Shown here: piece by piece, positions 59,500-64,000 of the stretch
How positions within the stretch are numbered: position 1 is the first letter of the stretch
Layout: each line of letters starts with the position of its first letter
Assembly: GCA_001574975.1 (NCBI GenBank)
Contig: KQ965833.1
Location: forward strand, 70,470 to 134,469
Direction: 5' to 3'
DNA from: Gonapodya prolifera JEL478
Taxonomy: Eukaryota > Monoblepharomycota > Monoblepharidomycetes > Monoblepharidales > Gonapodyaceae
Length of the DNA stretch: 64,000 nucleotides
Translations under genes and position numbers: made by a program
The notes under the pieces: generated by a model
Database searches by the model: none
What the model saw: only the letters and a program-made list of their open reading frames with translations
What the model was told of the DNA's origin: nothing

Positions 59500-60963
59500 C
59501 TACTTCCGCGCAAATCGTGAACTCCTCCGCATGACGCCCTTGTCTTGAAGAACTGCAACCATTTCCTCGCGATCATTGTCATTTAGATCCTTTAAGAAAC
59601 TTAAGGGAGTCCTCTTGTAGTCATCCTTTATCGTGATGTCTGCTCCTTGATCCAGGAGAAACCCCACAACAGGAGCTTTTCCGTTTCGCAGCGCACAGTA
59701 AATTGCCGTCATTCCTTCGTCATCGCGCGCATTGATGTCCACGCCTGTTTGCAAGATAAGCTGGGCGATTTCGACTGTCGACGCACTATGCAATGGCGCA
59801 TAATCTCGCACTTTCGGCCCCTTTTCAATGTTCGCTCCCCTTTCAATCAACAATCGCACCAACTCCGCGTCCTCCTTCATACACGCGGCGAAAATTGCAT
59901 TCCCTTTATCGAAATCGTGATTGATCTTTGCGCCAGCATCCAGCAATATGCGAACGGTGCTTTTGTGTCCATTGGCACAGGCAGCTAAAAGTGGAGTCAG
60001 GTCCCCTCTGACCCCCGAATTGACGTTGATATCTGCCCCATGTTCTATCAAAAGTCTCACAAGGGAATCGTGTCCTCTTTCACATGCGACCCACAGTCCT
60101 GTGTGGTTGATTGGAACATCGTTATTGCCGTCATCCGTGTCATATTCGTCGGACATCAATCCAGCATCGGCAGGGACGCCGTACTTCAAAAGAAGGTTGA
60201 TAATCGCAATGTCATTGTTTTCGCATGCGATGAGGAAAAAGTGCTGATCCCTTATGCCCTCCCACGTTGCGAGAATGTCTGCAGGTGTATTGTCCAGAAT
60301 GAGTTTGACATGTTGAACCTGCTTTGTCCTAACGGCACTCTGCAAGCACGATTGGGTTGTCTGGGCTCCAGAAGAAAGAAGCAACTCCACAATATCCCAG
60401 TTCCCTGTAGCGCAGGCAAACTGAATGACGGAAACACCGTTGAAATTATGTCCATTGACGTTCGCCCCACGCTCCAACAAATATTTGACTGCCTTCAAAG
60501 CTCCGTGGCGACATGCCTTCATTAAAAGCGTGTCAAACATCATATGATCTTCCGTTAGAAAAATCGTCAAGAGTGTTGACAGAATCAAGTCTCCAGTCCG
60601 CGGAAGGCTGTCAACAGTCGCTCCCTTTGCGAGGAGTATATTCGCCGCGCGGAAGTCACCGTTGGACTCGGCTCGCAGGACCTCAATCTCGAACCCAATC
60701 TGTACGGTTCTGAACCGTCCGAGAGTTCGTTGCGCGATGGCCACGGGGTCCGATAGCATGGCATAGAGCAGTCGATTGAGACATTCGGTGGGAAGACCGA
60801 GAGGATGCTCGCACCAGAACGTGGAAATGCGGAGCAGGATTTCGGGGGAAAGTCGGAGAAGTGGAAATGGTTGGCTCCGCTGTTCGTCCGCCAGCTTTGA
60901 CGGATTTGCAAAAAGCCTAGAAATGCTGGCGGAGAGTCGCCTTCGAACGTATCGGGGAGGCAT
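59500..60963 (-). CDS. Ankyrin-repeat protein
   Basis: Single open frame of 487 codons from ATG 60963 (MPPRYVRRRLSASISRLFAN); the upstream in-frame TTG was not used. Residues about 35-65 (LLRLSPEILLRISTFWCEHP) look F-box-like. At least nine ankyrin repeats follow, for example LMKACRHGALKAVKYLLERG, FACATGNWDIVELLLSSG, GLWVACERGHDSLVRLLIEH, PLLAACANGHKSTVRILLDA and AIYCALRNGKAPVVGFLLDQ. It ends RSSRFARK. Unlike most genes here it has no intron, and it sits between two copies of the SEC24 3' end. Protein-interaction adaptor; partner unknown. Confidence 0.85.
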   Translation of the reverse strand: MPPRYVRRRLSASISRLFANPSKLADEQRSQPFPLLRLSPEILLRISTFWCEHPLGLPTECLNRLLYAMLSDPVAIAQRTLGRFRTVQIGFEIEVLRAESNGDFRAANILLAKGATVDSLPRTGDLILSTLLTIFLTEDHMMFDTLLMKACRHGALKAVKYLLERGANVNGHNFNGVSVIQFACATGNWDIVELLLSSGAQTTQSCLQSAVRTKQVQHVKLILDNTPADILATWEGIRDQHFFLIACENNDIAIINLLLKYGVPADAGLMSDEYDTDDGNNDVPINHTGLWVACERGHDSLVRLLIEHGADINVNSGVRGDLTPLLAACANGHKSTVRILLDAGAKINHDFDKGNAIFAACMKEDAELVRLLIERGANIEKGPKVRDYAPLHSASTVEIAQLILQTGVDINARDDEGMTAIYCALRNGKAPVVGFLLDQGADITIKDDYKRTPLSFLKDLNDNDREEMVAVLQDKGVMRRSSRFARK

Positions 60964-61672
60964 GATGGTTGTTCGACTTCGTTTCAACGATTGGCTCTGG
61001 TCACGTTCGGACTGCCCTCCGTCATCGTTTCCGTATGGTCACCGCTGTCGTTTGGTTGGTTCCTTCCTTCCTTGCAAGTACATCTCAAAGTCGGCAGATT
61101 TGCGTCTTCATTTAGTCAATATTAGAGAGATATGAAGTGGTGTCACGAAGATGTTTCGTTGTCTGAACAGATATCCAATTTCCGAAGTTGCAAATTTCAG
61201 TTGAACTCTGGATAACGATTGCACCACTCAGGGCGGTGTGCAAGTTCCGGATTGTTCTATGGGTGCTGGACACAGCTGCCATTGTGGTGGTATGTCCCAT
61301 TTTTCTCATTTTGTGATCATTCATGGAGCTGCCTGGCGACGGAGATAAATGGGGGGCTGTGATCTGGGAAGCTGGCGGGCGGAAAACAATGTGCCAGAAA
61401 TATCAATGTTTGCACCAATATCAGATTTCGAGAGATTGTAGTCAAGTAAAAACTATGTAATGGAAGTAACTTGGACCATCTAAATGCATGCATTACATGA
61501 AACACAAGTAGAATGAGAACTCGGAGTCAGCTTGGGTGATGCCGTCCGAGTAGAATCGTCGTATATGTAACTTTTTCTTTTGTTGTCCTGCAGGAAGAGC
61601 AGAGCGAGGGCTTACGACACGGGGTCCCACACCGGTTCCACGAAGGGAAGCCACTTCAGCATCCGAGTTGAC
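60964..61672. other. Intergenic, contains the second SEC24-end repeat
   Basis: No gene-like frame. Holds the 61429-61515 repeat, a copy of the SEC24 terminus. Confidence 0.6.
61429..61515. repeat. Direct repeat, copy 2 of SEC24 3' end
   Basis: CGAGAGATTGTAGTCAAGTA corresponds to the last SEC24 codons, followed by an AACTATG-like segment and TAAATGCATGCATTACATGA. Same orientation as copy 1, about 2.2 kb away, with small differences throughout. Confidence 0.85.
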
Positions 61673-62171
61673 TTAGGCGTGCATCTTCTGTAATAGCTGT
61701 CAAAAGGAACAGACGCAGGATGAGATGTCGTTCTCCAAAGCAAATACAACGGTTTCTCCACTCACCGCGGCCTTCAATTCCCGTTCCTTTGCGGTCCCCG
61801 TCTCAGCCAAAAAGTATGCCAAATTCTTTCTCCGTTTACTGTCCTTGGCCTTCTTGTCAGATGCCAGTCCCTCTGTAACGATGGCCAACAAAGTCGTTCC
61901 TTTTTTCTCCAACATGGTTCCTGCAAACCCATCAACGCCCACCTTCCATCGCCTTCAGCTCTTCTTTCTTTTTCTTTTCCTCCAGTCGCTGCCGCTCCAG
62001 TTTAAGCGCCTTCTTCTTCTGCTTCGATACTCCTCCACTCAATCGTCCCAATCGGAGCGCGTCGGTCTTCTTTACACCCTTCGCAGCCTTCGTAGCTTCT
62101 GTTGGCTTGTCGGCCACGGACGCTTTCTTGTCCAGGAGGGACAGCGCTTGGTGTACAAGCTTCTTCGACAT
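61673..62171 (-). CDS. Lys-rich coiled-coil small protein
   Basis: Start ATG 62171 (MSKKLVHQALSLLDKKASVA), then KKTDALRLGRLSGGVSKQKK and a highly charged helix (KLERQRLEEKKKKEELKAME). The frame changes by one base near 61945 and continues VGVDGFAGTMLEKKGTTLLA, KDSKRRKNLAYFLAETGTAK. A last intron (GTGAGT to TTTTGACAG) joins to LLQKMHA, stop 61673-61675. About 150 residues. Composition suggests a nuclear or nucleolar protein, perhaps in ribosome assembly, but I do not recognise a family. Confidence 0.5.
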
Positions 62172-62250
62172 GCTGACGATGTATCTGTGGTGACCGCAGC
62201 ACACTCAAAACATAATCATATCCCTCCTCCAAAGCAATCACTTCAAGGTC

Positions 62251-64000
<1,750 letters not shown>

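Overview
The window is nuclear DNA from an intron-rich, filamentous or zoosporic-type fungus. Genes are interrupted by many short GT-AG introns (mostly about 50-110 nt), exons can be as short as 27-50 nt, and the gene set is eukaryotic throughout: SEC24, ATE1, TSC10, centrin, an OTU deubiquitinase, Zn2Cys6 and homeobox regulators, and tRNA-Leu genes. Two Zn2Cys6 regulators with fungal-type architecture point to Fungi. The centrin, a nicastrin homologue, a MICAL-type monooxygenase and a RING1-type RING protein are unexpected for Dikarya and suggest an early-diverging (chytrid- or monoblepharid-like) lineage; that placement is inference. Annotation was done by reading frames, splice sites and remembered family sequences, so exon limits are approximate unless stated.

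Layout. 0.1-2.6 kb (-): F-box protein. 3.7-6.1 kb (-): a damaged or misassembled SMU1 splicing-factor gene whose last intron is full of degenerate tandem repeats. 6.4-7.06 kb (-): a small RING1/RNF2-like gene made of short exons, divergent from TSC10 (7.2-8.9 kb, +). 9.0-11.0 kb (+): ATE1 arginyltransferase. 11.1-14.7 kb (+): Zn2Cys6 regulator. 14.9-18.3 kb (-): membrane protein with a periplasmic-binding-like ectodomain. 18.8-20.0 kb (-): F-box/LRR protein, divergent from a stand-alone MICAL-type flavin monooxygenase (20.2-22.2 kb, +). 22.3-23.4 kb (+): PRKRIP1-like spliceosomal protein. 23.75-29.07 kb (+): a large Ser/Thr-rich protein with four copies of a DRGLALF motif. 29.6-31.0 kb (+): C2H2 zinc-finger protein. 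31.3 and 32.7 kb: two identical tRNA-Leu(AAG) genes in inverted orientation. 33.2-34.7 kb (-): seven-helix receptor-like protein. 35.0-36.3 kb (-): homeobox protein. 36.9-38.95 kb (-): second Zn2Cys6 regulator.

39.5-40.9 kb (+): OTUD6-type deubiquitinase, followed after only 75 bp by centrin (40.9-41.7 kb, +). 41.9-45.0 kb (-): nicastrin. 45.5-47.9 kb (+): class A flavin hydroxylase of the phenol-monooxygenase type. 48.6-50.5 kb (-): SLC22-like MFS transporter. 50.5-53.0 kb: gene-poor. 53.0-54.1 kb (+): probable small secreted Cys-rich protein. 54.96-59.24 kb (+): SEC24, with a 16-N assembly gap in one intron. 59.5-60.96 kb (-): ankyrin protein, lying between two copies of the SEC24 3' end. 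61.7-62.2 kb (-): Lys-rich small protein. 62.25 kb to the window end (-): O-acetylhomoserine sulfhydrylase, truncated by the window.

Most genes are unrelated housekeeping or regulatory loci and I see no metabolic cluster. Two genes act in the spliceosome (SMU1, PRKRIP1) and four are transcription regulators. Several conserved genes carry one- or two-base frame offsets, which may be assembly errors rather than biology. The items most worth following are the fungal MICAL-type enzyme, the RING1-like gene, the nicastrin, and a short repeat family shared by introns of two unrelated genes.
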